From contig JAOPKD010000012.1 of assembly GCA_025517565.1 (NCBI GenBank), forward strand, positions 1-64,000: a DNA stretch of 64,000 nucleotides, read 5' to 3'. The stretch comes from Halapricum hydrolyticum (GTDB lineage: Archaea; Halobacteriota; Halobacteria; Halobacteriales; Haloarculaceae). The notes under the pieces are model-generated. The model did no database searches. It was not told the DNA's origin and was given only the letters and a program-made list of their open reading frames with translations. A program made the translations under genes and the position numbers. Positions 15,815-24,833 of the stretch are shown one piece after another. Every line of letters starts with the position of its first letter. Position 1 is the stretch's first letter.

Positions 15815-16149
15815 TTCTTGTTAGGGAAACCGTGGGTTCGTCAGTTAACGGTTCTTATAGTGATCGCTCGCGTCGATCCTGTCGAGGCCGTCGGGAGCCA
15901 GCCGTCGACGTGGATCGACACCAGAGCGGTTTCGTCTGCGGCGACGCGCCAGCGTCAGCCACACAGTCCGCCGCCCCTAACTCGCGAAAACGAAGCCGAA
16001 CCCGGGGAAAACGGTCGGCTGGCGGGCGCGGCGCCTGCTGATGGGTTCGGCTGACATACTCGCTCGTCCCTTGCCAGACTGTCTCAATAAACGTTGTGGA
16101 CGCGGAACGACCGAACCATTGATACGATCTGTCGCCCTCGGAACATCTG
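15815..16149. other. Divergent intergenic region (pheS / rhomboid)
   Basis: No gene is seen in these 335 bases. The left end holds the pheS promoter (plus 15853-15861). On the right, TTGATACGA near 16118 and CAATAAACG near 16083 are the only TATA-like candidates for the rhomboid gene; the first would give a leaderless start at 16150. No repeat or RNA structure stands out. Confidence 0.4.
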
Positions 16150-17985
16150 ATGGTTTCGCTCTCTGTCGCCGCCCTCCTGGTGACCCTGGCCGTCGCCGTC
16201 GGTGCGGTGTCCTATTACGACGGGTGGCAGCGATGGCGTGGGCTCACAGACGGTCGGCTCGTCTATGGCGTTCCGTGGGGAACGCTGATCGCAGTCGCGC
16301 TGGTCACGGCGTTTTACCTGCTGGCCCAGGGCGGCCTGGCCCACTGGGACGATCCACTGACGCTCCCCTTCGTCTCGTGGTCGTACTTCTACCCGTTCGG
16401 CGTCGTGACTTCGGGGTTCGCCCACGGCTCGCCCGCCCATCTCGTCAGCAACATGACTGGGACGCTGGCGTTCGGGCTCGTCGCCGAGTACGCGTGGGGA
16501 CACTACCCGCCATCGCGACGCGAGCGCGATTCGCTGCTGGCCACCGACGGTAGCTGGCGGTACCGGCCCGGCGTGCGGATCGCGCTCGTGCCGGCCGCGA
16601 TGTTCGCCGTCGCGCTCCTGACGGGAATCTTCTCGCTGGGGCCGGGACTCGGGTTCTCTGGTGCGGTTTTCGCGGTCGCGGGTTTCGCAGTCGTGCTGAA
16701 TCCGTGGGCGGCCGTCGGGGCCGTCGTCGGTTCGAGGGCGCTCGATACCCTCTATCAGGCGTTCGTGAACCCGGTGGTCACGGGATCGATCTCACCCAGC
16801 GGGCCGTCGCCGCCGTCGTGGGCGTCGATCGCGTTTCAGGCACACATGCTCGGGTTCGTCGTCGGCGCAGTAGTGGCGATCGGGCTGCTCCGCTCGCGCC
16901 GGCGGCGGCTCTCTCCTTCGACGCTGTTTCTCGGTACTGTCGGGTTCGGCCTCGCGCTGTCGCTGTGGCTGCTCGTCTGGCCCGGCGAGGACGTCTTCTA
17001 CCTGTATCGCGCTGCCGGCGTGGTCGTCGTCCTCGTGCTGGCCGGACTGGTGACGGTCGCGGTGGCCGGCAGCGACCGCTCGATCCCCCGTCCGCTCGCG
17101 ATCGGCTGGCTGCTCCTCCTCGCGCTCCCGTTCGCGTTGTTCGTCGGGGTGCTCGCACTCTCGCTGGTGGTTTCGATCTCCGGGCTCGTCCCGGAGATCG
17201 CCGGCCTCGCGCCGATCATCGCGCTGGTCGTCCTCGCAGTTGTCATACTCGCGGCTCCCGCGGTTCCGGCCGCCGTCTGGGGGCGGGATACCCGGTGGGC
17301 GACCCATCGGAACGTCGCGTTGCTCGCTCTCGGGACGGTCGGACTCCTGTTGATCGTTCCGGGTTTGCTCTACGGACCGATTACGGTCGACGCCGGCTCG
17401 GTGACCGACACGGGCGAGGTCACGGTTGGCGACTACCTGGTGACCTACGAGGAGAACGTCACCGGCGGACAGACCCTCGTCTTGCTGGACGTCGAGAACG
17501 CCACTGACGTAACTCACGACGGACTGATCGTCGCCAGCGAATCCCGGAGCATCTGGACTATTGCCGAACGGAAGCCGTCCGTCGCTTTCGATGGGGAAGC
17601 GAGCGTCAACGTCGGCGGGCTCGGCTGGCGCGAAACCGTCCGCGCCGAGCGGACGGGCTGGGACGTCACCGGCAACGAATCGGCCTACGCCGTCGATCTG
17701 ACCGTTGACGGCGAGACGACCCGATCGTTCACCACTGATCCGGTGCAGGCCGACGTTCGGGTCGACGACCACCGGGTCGCGGTCGTCCCTACTGACGACG
17801 GGTTCGGGGTGCGCGTCACCCGGGACAACGCGACGGTCGGCACAGTTGCGATCCCTGAAGCCGGCGAGACCGCGACGGTGGGACCGCTGACGATCCGGAC
17901 CGAGGACGACCGCGGATCGACCGCCGTCGTGGTCGCCTCCGACGGGACGAGCGTGACCGTCGCCGAGAAGGAGACCTACGACTAG
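16150..17985 (+). CDS. Rhomboid intramembrane serine protease with extra C-terminal domain
   Basis: This membrane protease cleaves substrates within or near the bilayer. The 611-residue product has a six-helix rhomboid core. HLVSN gives the conserved His-x-x-x-Asn (N101), GFSG at 168-171 supplies catalytic S170, and H232 in FQAHMLGF is the partner histidine. After the core come about five further hydrophobic helices (about 245-420), then a soluble beta-rich domain of roughly 190 residues (from VTVGDYLVTYEENVTGGQ) that would lie outside. This is roughly three times the size of a minimal rhomboid. No neighbouring gene suggests a substrate. Confidence 0.85.
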   Translation: MVSLSVAALLVTLAVAVGAVSYYDGWQRWRGLTDGRLVYGVPWGTLIAVALVTAFYLLAQGGLAHWDDPLTLPFVSWSYFYPFGVVTSGFAHGSPAHLVSNMTGTLAFGLVAEYAWGHYPPSRRERDSLLATDGSWRYRPGVRIALVPAAMFAVALLTGIFSLGPGLGFSGAVFAVAGFAVVLNPWAAVGAVVGSRALDTLYQAFVNPVVTGSISPSGPSPPSWASIAFQAHMLGFVVGAVVAIGLLRSRRRRLSPSTLFLGTVGFGLALSLWLLVWPGEDVFYLYRAAGVVVVLVLAGLVTVAVAGSDRSIPRPLAIGWLLLLALPFALFVGVLALSLVVSISGLVPEIAGLAPIIALVVLAVVILAAPAVPAAVWGRDTRWATHRNVALLALGTVGLLLIVPGLLYGPITVDAGSVTDTGEVTVGDYLVTYEENVTGGQTLVLLDVENATDVTHDGLIVASESRSIWTIAERKPSVAFDGEASVNVGGLGWRETVRAERTGWDVTGNESAYAVDLTVDGETTRSFTTDPVQADVRVDDHRVAVVPTDDGFGVRVTRDNATVGTVAIPEAGETATVGPLTIRTEDDRGSTAVVVASDGTSVTVAEKETYD

Positions 17986-18062
17986 CGTCGGTCTCCTCCC
18001 TCGCCTGTTGTGCCACTATCTGTCACTGAATCTATATCTACTCTGGGCGCGTCGGTAGTGGT

Positions 18063-18809
18063 ATGTCAGCATCGACAGCGGAGACGACAGTACAGCAGCG
18101 CCGACCGGACGAGCCCCTGGCTCGATTCGTCGAGTGGTTCGTCACCGGCATGCTCGTTCTCGGCGGCCTGGCGGTCGCTGCCATCGGACTGGCCGTCTAC
18201 GGGGGCGCCGATCGAGCGTGGATCGCACAGCTCGTCGCAGAGGGGCGAATCGAGTCGACCGAACTCACGAACGCCGAACTGATCGACGTCACCTACGCCC
18301 TCGCGTGGTGGCTTGGCATCGGATTGCTGGTCACGGGCCTCCTGCTGGTCCTCGGCGGGATCGGGTTCCTGGCGTATCGCCGCCGCGCTCGGGCGCGCCA
18401 CGCGGAACACCACGAGGCGGACAGCATCGCGTCGCCCGACACTCTGACGAACGCCGTCGCCGGCGGTATCGTGACTGTGCTCACGTCGTTCGTGCCGTTC
18501 TCGCCGGTCGTCGGCGGGCTCGTCTCGGGATACCTCCAGGCGACCGATCGGACGGACGGCATCCGCGTGGGGGCCTACGCCGGGCTGGTCGTCGCCGCGC
18601 CGCTCGTGTTGCTGTTCCTGTTCCTCGTCGGCGCTGCTGCCGTCGTCGCCACGGAACTGTCCCTGGCCGTGCCGGCACTCGTCGGTATCGCCGGACTGAC
18701 CGTCGGCTTGCTCGTCGCAGTCGCGTACCTCGTGGCGCTCAGCGCGCTCGGCGGGTATCTCGGGGTCGCGGTGAGCGAGCGAACGACCGACGCCGACGCT
18801 GGGCTCTGA
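18063..18809 (+). CDS. DUF5518-like membrane protein
   Basis: The 248-residue product has a cytoplasmic N-terminus, two helices (about residues 28-47 and 77-101), then a four-helix block starting near residue 122 that reads NAVAGGIVTVLTSFVPF-SPVVGGLVSGYLQ and GIRVGAYAGLV. This block is the signature I associate with haloarchaeal DUF5518 membrane proteins. A basic RRRARARHAE stretch precedes it. No catalytic residues are apparent and function is unknown. The gene follows the rhomboid gene by 77 bases in the same direction; whether they form one transcript is unclear. Confidence 0.7.
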   Translation: MSASTAETTVQQRRPDEPLARFVEWFVTGMLVLGGLAVAAIGLAVYGGADRAWIAQLVAEGRIESTELTNAELIDVTYALAWWLGIGLLVTGLLLVLGGIGFLAYRRRARARHAEHHEADSIASPDTLTNAVAGGIVTVLTSFVPFSPVVGGLVSGYLQATDRTDGIRVGAYAGLVVAAPLVLLFLFLVGAAAVVATELSLAVPALVGIAGLTVGLLVAVAYLVALSALGGYLGVAVSERTTDADAGL

Positions 18810-18932
18810 TCGCGGCTCCGCAGAACTGTTTCTCACATTCTTTGCGCGAGATCTCATCCCGTGTGTGGGACTTACACTCGCTGAGCGATCGTTTCCGAAC
18901 GTTTTACTCTCGGATTCGACTCTGGTTCGCCA

Positions 18933-20120
18933 ATGAGCTATCGGATCGGTCTCGTGGGCAAGCCCTCGGTGGGCAAGTCCACGTTCTTCAACGCCGCGAC
19001 GATGAACGACGTTCCCGAAGGGGCCTATCCCTTCACGACGATCGACCCCTCGGTGGGTGAGGCGTACGTCCGCGTCGAGTGTGCCGCCCCGGAGTTCGGC
19101 CACACCTGCACGCCAAACCACGGCTACTGTGCCGACGGGGTTCGGTTCGTCCCGACGAAACTGGTCGACGTGGCCGGACTCGTCCCCGGTGCCCACGAGG
19201 GGAAGGGGCTGGGCAATCAGTTCCTCTCGGACCTGAACGAGACCGACGTGCTCGTCCACGTCGTCGATTTCACCGGCGAGACTGACCTCGAAGGCGAGCC
19301 GACCGACGATCACGATCCACGGGAGGACATCGACTTCCTGGAAAACGAACTCGACATGTGGTATCTCGACGTCCTGGAGAAGGGGATCGATCGCTACCAC
19401 ACGGGCTATGACGGCGCGGAACGGGAGATCGAGGCCGATCTGGCCGAACAGCTGTCGGCGTTCGGGATCAGCGAAGACGAGGTCAAGCAGGTGATCCTCT
19501 CGCTGGATCTGGCCCTCGATCCCGACGCCTGGGACGAGGCCGACCGAGAGGCGCTGGCCCGGGAGATCAGGATCCGGACCAAACCGATGGTGATCGCGGC
19601 CAACAAGATGGACACCGAGGCCGCACAGGACAATTGGGAGCGGGTCACGTCCGATCCCGACTACGAGCATCTCACGTTCGTTCCGGTCTCGGCCCACGCC
19701 GAGAAGGCGCTGAAACGGGGTGACGAGCAGGGCGTACTCGAGTACCGGCCCGGCGACGGGGACTTCGAAGTGACTGCGGACCTCCCCGAGGAGAAAGCCG
19801 CCGGGCTCGAACGGATCCGGGAGTTCGTCGACGCCTACGGCGGCACGGGCGTCCAGGAAGTCCTCGAGACGGCGCTGTTCGAGCAACTCAGTGCGATCGC
19901 GGTCTTCCCGGGGGCGAGCAGTCCGCAGGACGATGGCACGTTCCTGCAGGACTGTTTCGTCCTCCCGGACGGCTCGACCGCCGAGGACTTCGCGTATTTC
20001 CTCCACACTGACATCGGCGACGGGTTTCTCCACGCTCACGACGTCCGCTCGGGCCGGCAGGTCGGTGCTGACACGAAGCTCGATCATCGCGACGTGATCG
20101 AGGTCACGACGACGAACTAG
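18933..20120 (+). CDS. ychF: YchF/OLA1-type ATPase
   Basis: This translation-associated P-loop NTPase of the Obg family prefers ATP and binds ribosomes. The 395-residue product shows the G1 loop GLVGKPSVGKSTFFNA at residues 5-20, G3 as VDVAGLVPGAHEGKGLG near 73-89, an NKMD-type G4 (NKMD near 225) and a C-terminal TGS domain containing TLTSATGF-like strands and LPDGSTAEDFAYFLH. CGTTTTACTC about 27-30 bases upstream of the ATG is a plausible TATA region for leaderless transcription. It is a single gene followed by 195 non-coding bases. Confidence 0.93.
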   Translation: MSYRIGLVGKPSVGKSTFFNAATMNDVPEGAYPFTTIDPSVGEAYVRVECAAPEFGHTCTPNHGYCADGVRFVPTKLVDVAGLVPGAHEGKGLGNQFLSDLNETDVLVHVVDFTGETDLEGEPTDDHDPREDIDFLENELDMWYLDVLEKGIDRYHTGYDGAEREIEADLAEQLSAFGISEDEVKQVILSLDLALDPDAWDEADREALAREIRIRTKPMVIAANKMDTEAAQDNWERVTSDPDYEHLTFVPVSAHAEKALKRGDEQGVLEYRPGDGDFEVTADLPEEKAAGLERIREFVDAYGGTGVQEVLETALFEQLSAIAVFPGASSPQDDGTFLQDCFVLPDGSTAEDFAYFLHTDIGDGFLHAHDVRSGRQVGADTKLDHRDVIEVTTTN

Positions 20121-20315
20121 GGACAGCCGTCTCGGATCCCGGCACTCTGCCGGGGCGTCGGTCGGCCCTGCGAGCCGGGGTAGTGATCGGCCCGCATCCC
20201 ATCCGGCTGGGGTCGGCCCGCATCCCGAAACCGATTGCGCGCTGGAACTCGGAAATCCCATCCGTGATATCATCACTCAGTATGCATTTATATACTAACA
20301 AGTAGTCTCTATGGT

Positions 20316-21320
20316 ATGAGATCTGCTATTGAACTCACAGGTTTGACCAAGCACTTCGGCGACGTGGTCGCGCTCGACGGCGTCGACCTCACCGTCGAAG
20401 AGGGCGAGATTTTCGGGTTCCTCGGGCCCAACGGGGCCGGCAAGTCGACGACTATCGACACCTTGCTGGACTTCGTTCGCCCGACGGCCGGCTCCGCGCG
20501 CGTCCTCGGCATGGACGCCCAGGCGGAGAGTCTGGAGATCCGGCGTCGCGTCGGCGTGCTGCCGGACGCCTACCGCGTCTACGACCGGTTGACCGGTCGC
20601 CAGCACGTCCAGTTCGCGATCGACTCCAAGAGGACCGACGACGATCCGATGGCCCTGCTCGAACGCGTCGGGATCGCCGATGCCGCCGACCGGAAGGCCG
20701 GCGGCTACTCCAAGGGGATGCGCCAGCGGCTCGTCCTCGCGATGGCGCTGGTCGGCGAACCCGACCTGCTGATCCTCGACGAACCGTCGACCGGGCTGGA
20801 CCCCAACGGTGCGCGCGAGATGCGCCGACTCATCCGCGAAGAGGCCGAACGCGGGGCGACGGTGTTCTTCTCCAGTCACATCCTCGAACAGGTCGAGGCG
20901 ATCTGTGATCGCGTCGCGATCCTCAACGAGGGGAAGATCGTCACCGTCGACACCATCGCCGGACTTCGCGAGAGCGCCGGCTCCGCGACCGAGTTGACGA
21001 TCACCGTCGACGCCGTTCCGGATGCGGCGCTGGACGCGTTAGACGCCCTCGATGGCGTCCAGGGCGTGGCCGCGACCGACCGTACCATCACCGTCACGAT
21101 GGGGGCCGGCTCGAAGACGGCGATTCTTGACGCGATCGAGTCCGCCGGCGCCGAAATGCTCGACTTCAGGACTAGCGAGACCAGCCTGGAAGAGCTGTTC
21201 GCGACGTTCACGACCGTTGCGGACACCGACGAGACAGCCGCGGAACTGGACGACGAAGCAGCGACCGAGCACCCCGATGAGACAGACGACGCCGCGAACC
21301 CCGCGGAGGTAGCGCGATGA
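20316..21320 (+). CDS. ABC transporter ATP-binding protein (ABC-2 type)
   Basis: This is the nucleotide-binding subunit of an export-type ABC transporter. The 334-residue product has Walker A GPNGAGKST near residue 40, the signature YSKGMRQRL near 131, Walker B LLILDEPSTGLDP near 152, and the H-loop histidine in FFSSHILEQVEAICDRV. The C-terminal 100 residues form the small domain common in drug- and bacteriocin-type ATPases. TTTATATAC at 20287-20295 gives a leaderless start at 20316. It overlaps the permease gene by 4 bases (ATGA). The substrate cannot be read from the sequence. Confidence 0.92.
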   Translation: MRSAIELTGLTKHFGDVVALDGVDLTVEEGEIFGFLGPNGAGKSTTIDTLLDFVRPTAGSARVLGMDAQAESLEIRRRVGVLPDAYRVYDRLTGRQHVQFAIDSKRTDDDPMALLERVGIADAADRKAGGYSKGMRQRLVLAMALVGEPDLLILDEPSTGLDPNGAREMRRLIREEAERGATVFFSSHILEQVEAICDRVAILNEGKIVTVDTIAGLRESAGSATELTITVDAVPDAALDALDALDGVQGVAATDRTITVTMGAGSKTAILDAIESAGAEMLDFRTSETSLEELFATFTTVADTDETAAELDDEAATEHPDETDDAANPAEVAR

Positions 21321-22156
21321 CCTGGGCTGTCGTCGCTCGCAAGGACTTCGCCGACGCGCGACGCTCTCGCTCGCTGTGGGCGCTCTCGGCAGTGTTTCTG
21401 CTGCTGGCGGTGCTGTTCGCCAGTCTCTACGCATTCGTTCCGGAGATATCGAGCGGTTCAGAACTCGATTCGATCGGGCTGCTGGGCTTTCTGGCGTCGC
21501 CGATCGCGCTGTTCGTGGCCGTCGCGTCGCTGGTGATAGCCTACAAGTCCGTCGCCGGCGAGACCGAGTCCGGCTCCGGCAAGCTCCTGCTGGGCCTGCC
21601 GAACTCCCGGCGTGACGTCCTTGTCGGGAAAATCCTGGGCCGCACCCTCGTGCTGGCCGTGCCCGTCGTGGTCGGCCTCGTCGCGATGCTGGCCGTGATC
21701 TTCGCCGCGGACGTTTCGTTCGCGCCGGTCGATTACGCCCTGTTCGTCGCCGTGACGCTGCTGTTCGTGCTGGTGTACATCGCCTTCTTCGTGGGCGTCT
21801 CCGCCAGCACGGCCTCGACGACCCGTGCCGCGACGATCAGCGTCCTCGCGCTGGTGATCCTTGAGTTCGCCTGGGACTTCGTCACCATCGGTACCTGGTT
21901 CGTCCTCAACGGCTTCCAGGTCCCCGACGGACTGTTCACGAACGACCTCAGTGCGATGCCTGACCTCGTCGCTGCTCTGGCCAGTCTGCCGCCGAGCGCG
22001 GCCTACATGAACGCCGTCGCTGGCGTTCTCGGGAACTCCATGACCGGCGGTGGCGCGTGGTTCCTCTCGAACTGGTTCAGCCTGATCGTCCTGGCGCTGT
22101 GGGCTATCGTGCCCGCCGCAATCGGCTACCGTCGGTACAGTCGGGCCGATCTCTAG
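21317..22156 (+). CDS. ABC-2 type permease
   Basis: This is the membrane subunit paired with the ATPase whose gene it overlaps. The 279-residue product has six hydrophobic helices. The first follows a short basic N-terminus (VARKDFADARRSRSLWALS), the start typical of haloarchaeal ABC-2 permeases. A cytoplasmic GETESGSGKLLLGLPNSRRDVLVGK segment near residue 75-100 is the coupling region seen in this family. The substrate is unknown. Confidence 0.9.
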   Translation: MTWAVVARKDFADARRSRSLWALSAVFLLLAVLFASLYAFVPEISSGSELDSIGLLGFLASPIALFVAVASLVIAYKSVAGETESGSGKLLLGLPNSRRDVLVGKILGRTLVLAVPVVVGLVAMLAVIFAADVSFAPVDYALFVAVTLLFVLVYIAFFVGVSASTASTTRAATISVLALVILEFAWDFVTIGTWFVLNGFQVPDGLFTNDLSAMPDLVAALASLPPSAAYMNAVAGVLGNSMTGGGAWFLSNWFSLIVLALWAIVPAAIGYRRYSRADL

Positions 22157-22249
22157 GGACTGCTACGACGATCTCATACGGATTATCGTACCGATTTACC
22201 GCTCCGACCGCCCCGCGGTCGATGCGGAACAGACGGACAATAATCCGTC

Positions 22250-23002
22250 TCAGTCTCGTTTTTCGCGGAATACGAACACTCCCCAGCCGAAGTAGCGCCG
22301 CCCGTATTCGAGGTAGTTGCGGCGGCTGTCGTCCCGGTGTTCTCGAACGGCGTCGGCGTCGGGGTCGTCGGGATGCTCCCGGAGCCAGTCCGAGACCGTT
22401 TTCCACTGCGTCGCTTCGTATCTGTCCCACGTGTCCGCGTTCGCGAGGACCATCTCGACGAGTTCGAACCCCACGTCCTCGGCTCGCTGCTGCAGCGTCG
22501 CCAGCGTTCCGAACCGTTCGCTGTCGCCGTCAGCGCAGGCCTCCACTGCTCCGGGTGGCGGCTCTTCACGCCAGTAGGGCTCTCCGACGAGGACGAGACT
22601 CGATTCGTCTCTCGTGGCCCTCGAGAGCAACTGCAGTGTCCCCTGGAAGCCACCTCCGATCCACGACGCGCCGAGGCAACTCGCCACGTCCACCTCGTGG
22701 TCGGCAACCTCGTACTCGGACGCGTCCGCCTCGATGAACGTGAGTTGCTCGGCCACGTCGAGCTCCGTGGCCCGGTCACGCGCGTCAGAGACGAACGCGT
22801 CGTGTACGTCGACCCCCGTTCCCGAGACGCCGTGCTGGGCTGCCCACTGGCAGAGTAGCTCTCCTTTGCCACAGGCGAGGTCGAGCATCGTCGTCCCCTC
22901 GGAGACGTCACAGACGTCGGCCAGGAGCGACAGCTTCTCCCGGGAAAACGGGTTCTGTATCCGGCGGTCGGCTTCGGCGATTTCGAAGACTCGAACCGTC
23001 AT
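22250..23002 (-). CDS. SAM-dependent methyltransferase
   Basis: The product is a class I methyltransferase of unknown substrate. The 250-residue protein has motif I as MLDLACGKGELLCQW near residues 39-53, an acidic motif II (GVDVHD) and motif post-I around LTFIEADASEYEV near 99-111. The second half contains EGYW-like substrate-pocket segments (LVLVGEPYWREEPP). Three in-frame starts exist (23110, 23014, 23002). A TATA-like box centred near 23028 predicts transcription from about 23001, so the ATG at 23002 (MTVRVFEIAE) is chosen as a leaderless start. It is divergent from rtcA. Confidence 0.82.
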   Translation of the reverse strand: MTVRVFEIAEADRRIQNPFSREKLSLLADVCDVSEGTTMLDLACGKGELLCQWAAQHGVSGTGVDVHDAFVSDARDRATELDVAEQLTFIEADASEYEVADHEVDVASCLGASWIGGGFQGTLQLLSRATRDESSLVLVGEPYWREEPPPGAVEACADGDSERFGTLATLQQRAEDVGFELVEMVLANADTWDRYEATQWKTVSDWLREHPDDPDADAVREHRDDSRRNYLEYGRRYFGWGVFVFREKRD

Positions 23003-23133
23003 TTCTCCGCTCATCTCACAGCAATATAATAAATCTTCTGAGACGCTGGCACGTGCGGAGGCGCGCGACATGCGCTTTCGAGCGTGTCCGCGGTCAGCGA
23101 ATCCTTTCACCCTGGCCCCCGATAGCTACGGAT

Positions 23134-24159
23134 ATGCTCACGATCGACGGCTCGGACGGTGGGGGACAGCTCCTGCGGACGAGCCTCTCGCTCGCGGTGA
23201 TTACCGACACGTCGGTCCGGGTCGAGTCGATCCGTGGCTCGCGGCCGGAACCCGGACTCAAGCCCCAGCACCTCGCGGCGGTCGAGTTGCTCGCCGAGTA
23301 CTGCGACGCCGACCTCGAGGGAGCGTCCCTCGGATCGGAGGCGCTCGTCTTCGAGCCTGGCGAGACGCGCCGGCACGCGCTGTCGGTCGAGATCGAGACC
23401 GCCGGGAGCGTGACGCTCCTGCTCGATGCCGTCCTGCCACTGGCGACCGTGATCGACGACCCGCTCACGGTGACGGCGACTGGGGGAACTGACGTCAAGT
23501 GGTCGCCGCCCGTGGCATATCTCCGGCACGTCAAACTCCCGTTGCTCGCCCGGTTCGGGCTGGACGCCGAACTCGAGGTCGGCCGGATCGGGTTCTATCC
23601 GAAGGGTGGCGGAGAGGTGACGCTCCGGCTGTCGCCGTCGTCGCTGTCGCCGATCGAACTCGACGCGCGTGGCTCGCTGCGGGCGGTCGACGTCTACTCG
23701 ACGGCCTCGGCGGATCTCGAAGACAGCGACGTGGCGGATCGCCAGGCCGATCGCGTCTTCGAACGACTCGACGCGGCCGCTCTCCCGCCCGGGGAGCGAA
23801 CAGTCAGGTACGTCGAGACCGGTTCGACGGGGTCGTCGCTCGTGATCCGGGCACGCTACGACCGGACGCTCGCCGGCTTCGACGCGCTCGGCGAGCCCGG
23901 CCGCCCCTCCGAGACCGTGGCCGATCTGGCACTCGAGGACTTCGAGCGGTTCCGCGAGACCGACGCGGCCGTCGACCGACACATGGCCGACCAGCTACTG
24001 GTGTTTCTCGCGCTCGCCGGCGGTCGCGTCGGTTGTCCGGCGGTCACCGACCACGTTCGGACCCACCGCTCGCTGCTCTCGGAGTTCGGTTACGACGTTA
24101 CTCTCGAATCAGAAGACGGGACCGCGGTACTCTCGTCACCGGTCGATTCTGCGGAGTGA
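23134..24159 (+). CDS. rtcA: RNA 3'-terminal phosphate cyclase
   Basis: This enzyme converts an RNA 3'-phosphate to a 2',3'-cyclic phosphate through an enzyme-AMP intermediate. The 341-residue product starts MLTIDGSDGGGQLLRTSLSL, the family N-terminus. It contains FYPKGGGEV near residue 155 and the adenylylated histidine H283 in DRHMADQL. The upstream open frame from 23053 overlaps the divergent methyltransferase promoter, so the ATG at 23134 is preferred. It is a single gene; RtcB is not in this window. Confidence 0.93.
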   Translation: MLTIDGSDGGGQLLRTSLSLAVITDTSVRVESIRGSRPEPGLKPQHLAAVELLAEYCDADLEGASLGSEALVFEPGETRRHALSVEIETAGSVTLLLDAVLPLATVIDDPLTVTATGGTDVKWSPPVAYLRHVKLPLLARFGLDAELEVGRIGFYPKGGGEVTLRLSPSSLSPIELDARGSLRAVDVYSTASADLEDSDVADRQADRVFERLDAAALPPGERTVRYVETGSTGSSLVIRARYDRTLAGFDALGEPGRPSETVADLALEDFERFRETDAAVDRHMADQLLVFLALAGGRVGCPAVTDHVRTHRSLLSEFGYDVTLESEDGTAVLSSPVDSAE

Positions 24160-24180
24160 CCTCTTCCGGCAGTGTCGAGC

Positions 24181-24747
24181 TCACTTGTCGGGCGCGGTCG
24201 CCCCGGTTCGTCCCTCGACGAACGCTGCGAAATCGTCCGCGAACGCCTCGACCTCCGGCCAGTCGGTATATTCGTAGTCCTGCGAGGTGTCGGTGTCTCC
24301 GGTCGCTTCCGCCGCGATTCGCTTGAGCATCATCCGCTTGAGGAAGCCGTACTTCGAGTAGCGCAACGCGCCGCCGAACAGGCCGATCCGGTCCGGCTCG
24401 AACCCGGTCTCTTCGACGAACGTGTCGGCATACGACGCGGCCTCGGCTCGCCGTTCCTCGTCGTCGGTCGCCGAGGACAGCGACACCTGGAAGAACCCGG
24501 TCGGTCGCTCTGACAGCGCTGCTCCGTGATCCGTGACGAACTCGGCGACGGCCGGCTGGTGTTTGCCGACGTGGATCGACGACCCGACCAGTACGGCGTC
24601 GAACGCCGCCACGTCGTGTTCACCCCCGCCGGAAACGTCCAGTGTCGTTGCGTCGTGCCCGCGCTCGCCGATCGTCTCGGCGATCCGTTCGGCGACCTTC
24701 GCTGTCTGTCCCTCGCTGGTTCCGTATGCTATCAGGAACGATGCCAT
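24181..24747 (-). CDS. Flavodoxin-domain protein (protoporphyrinogen-oxidase-like)
   Basis: The 188-residue product opens with MASFLIAYGTSEGQTAKVAERI, the FMN phosphate-binding loop of flavodoxins (T-S-E-G-Q-T). It continues with FDAVLVGSSIHVGKHQPAV, which matches the HemG-type flavodoxin group. That group oxidises protoporphyrinogen IX in some bacteria. The late RMMLKRIAAEATGDTDTSQDYEYTDW is also HemG-like. The true substrate is uncertain; a general flavodoxin role is possible. It lies convergent with rtcA, 21 bases beyond its stop. Confidence 0.82.
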   Translation of the reverse strand: MASFLIAYGTSEGQTAKVAERIAETIGERGHDATTLDVSGGGEHDVAAFDAVLVGSSIHVGKHQPAVAEFVTDHGAALSERPTGFFQVSLSSATDDEERRAEAASYADTFVEETGFEPDRIGLFGGALRYSKYGFLKRMMLKRIAAEATGDTDTSQDYEYTDWPEVEAFADDFAAFVEGRTGATAPDK

Positions 24748-24833
24748 ACTACGTGTACGACGAGTAACATGATAAAGCCGCATCGTCGCATGTCAACACG
24801 CCCCGACGGTCTCGCCGGTGATTCCGGTCTCGA

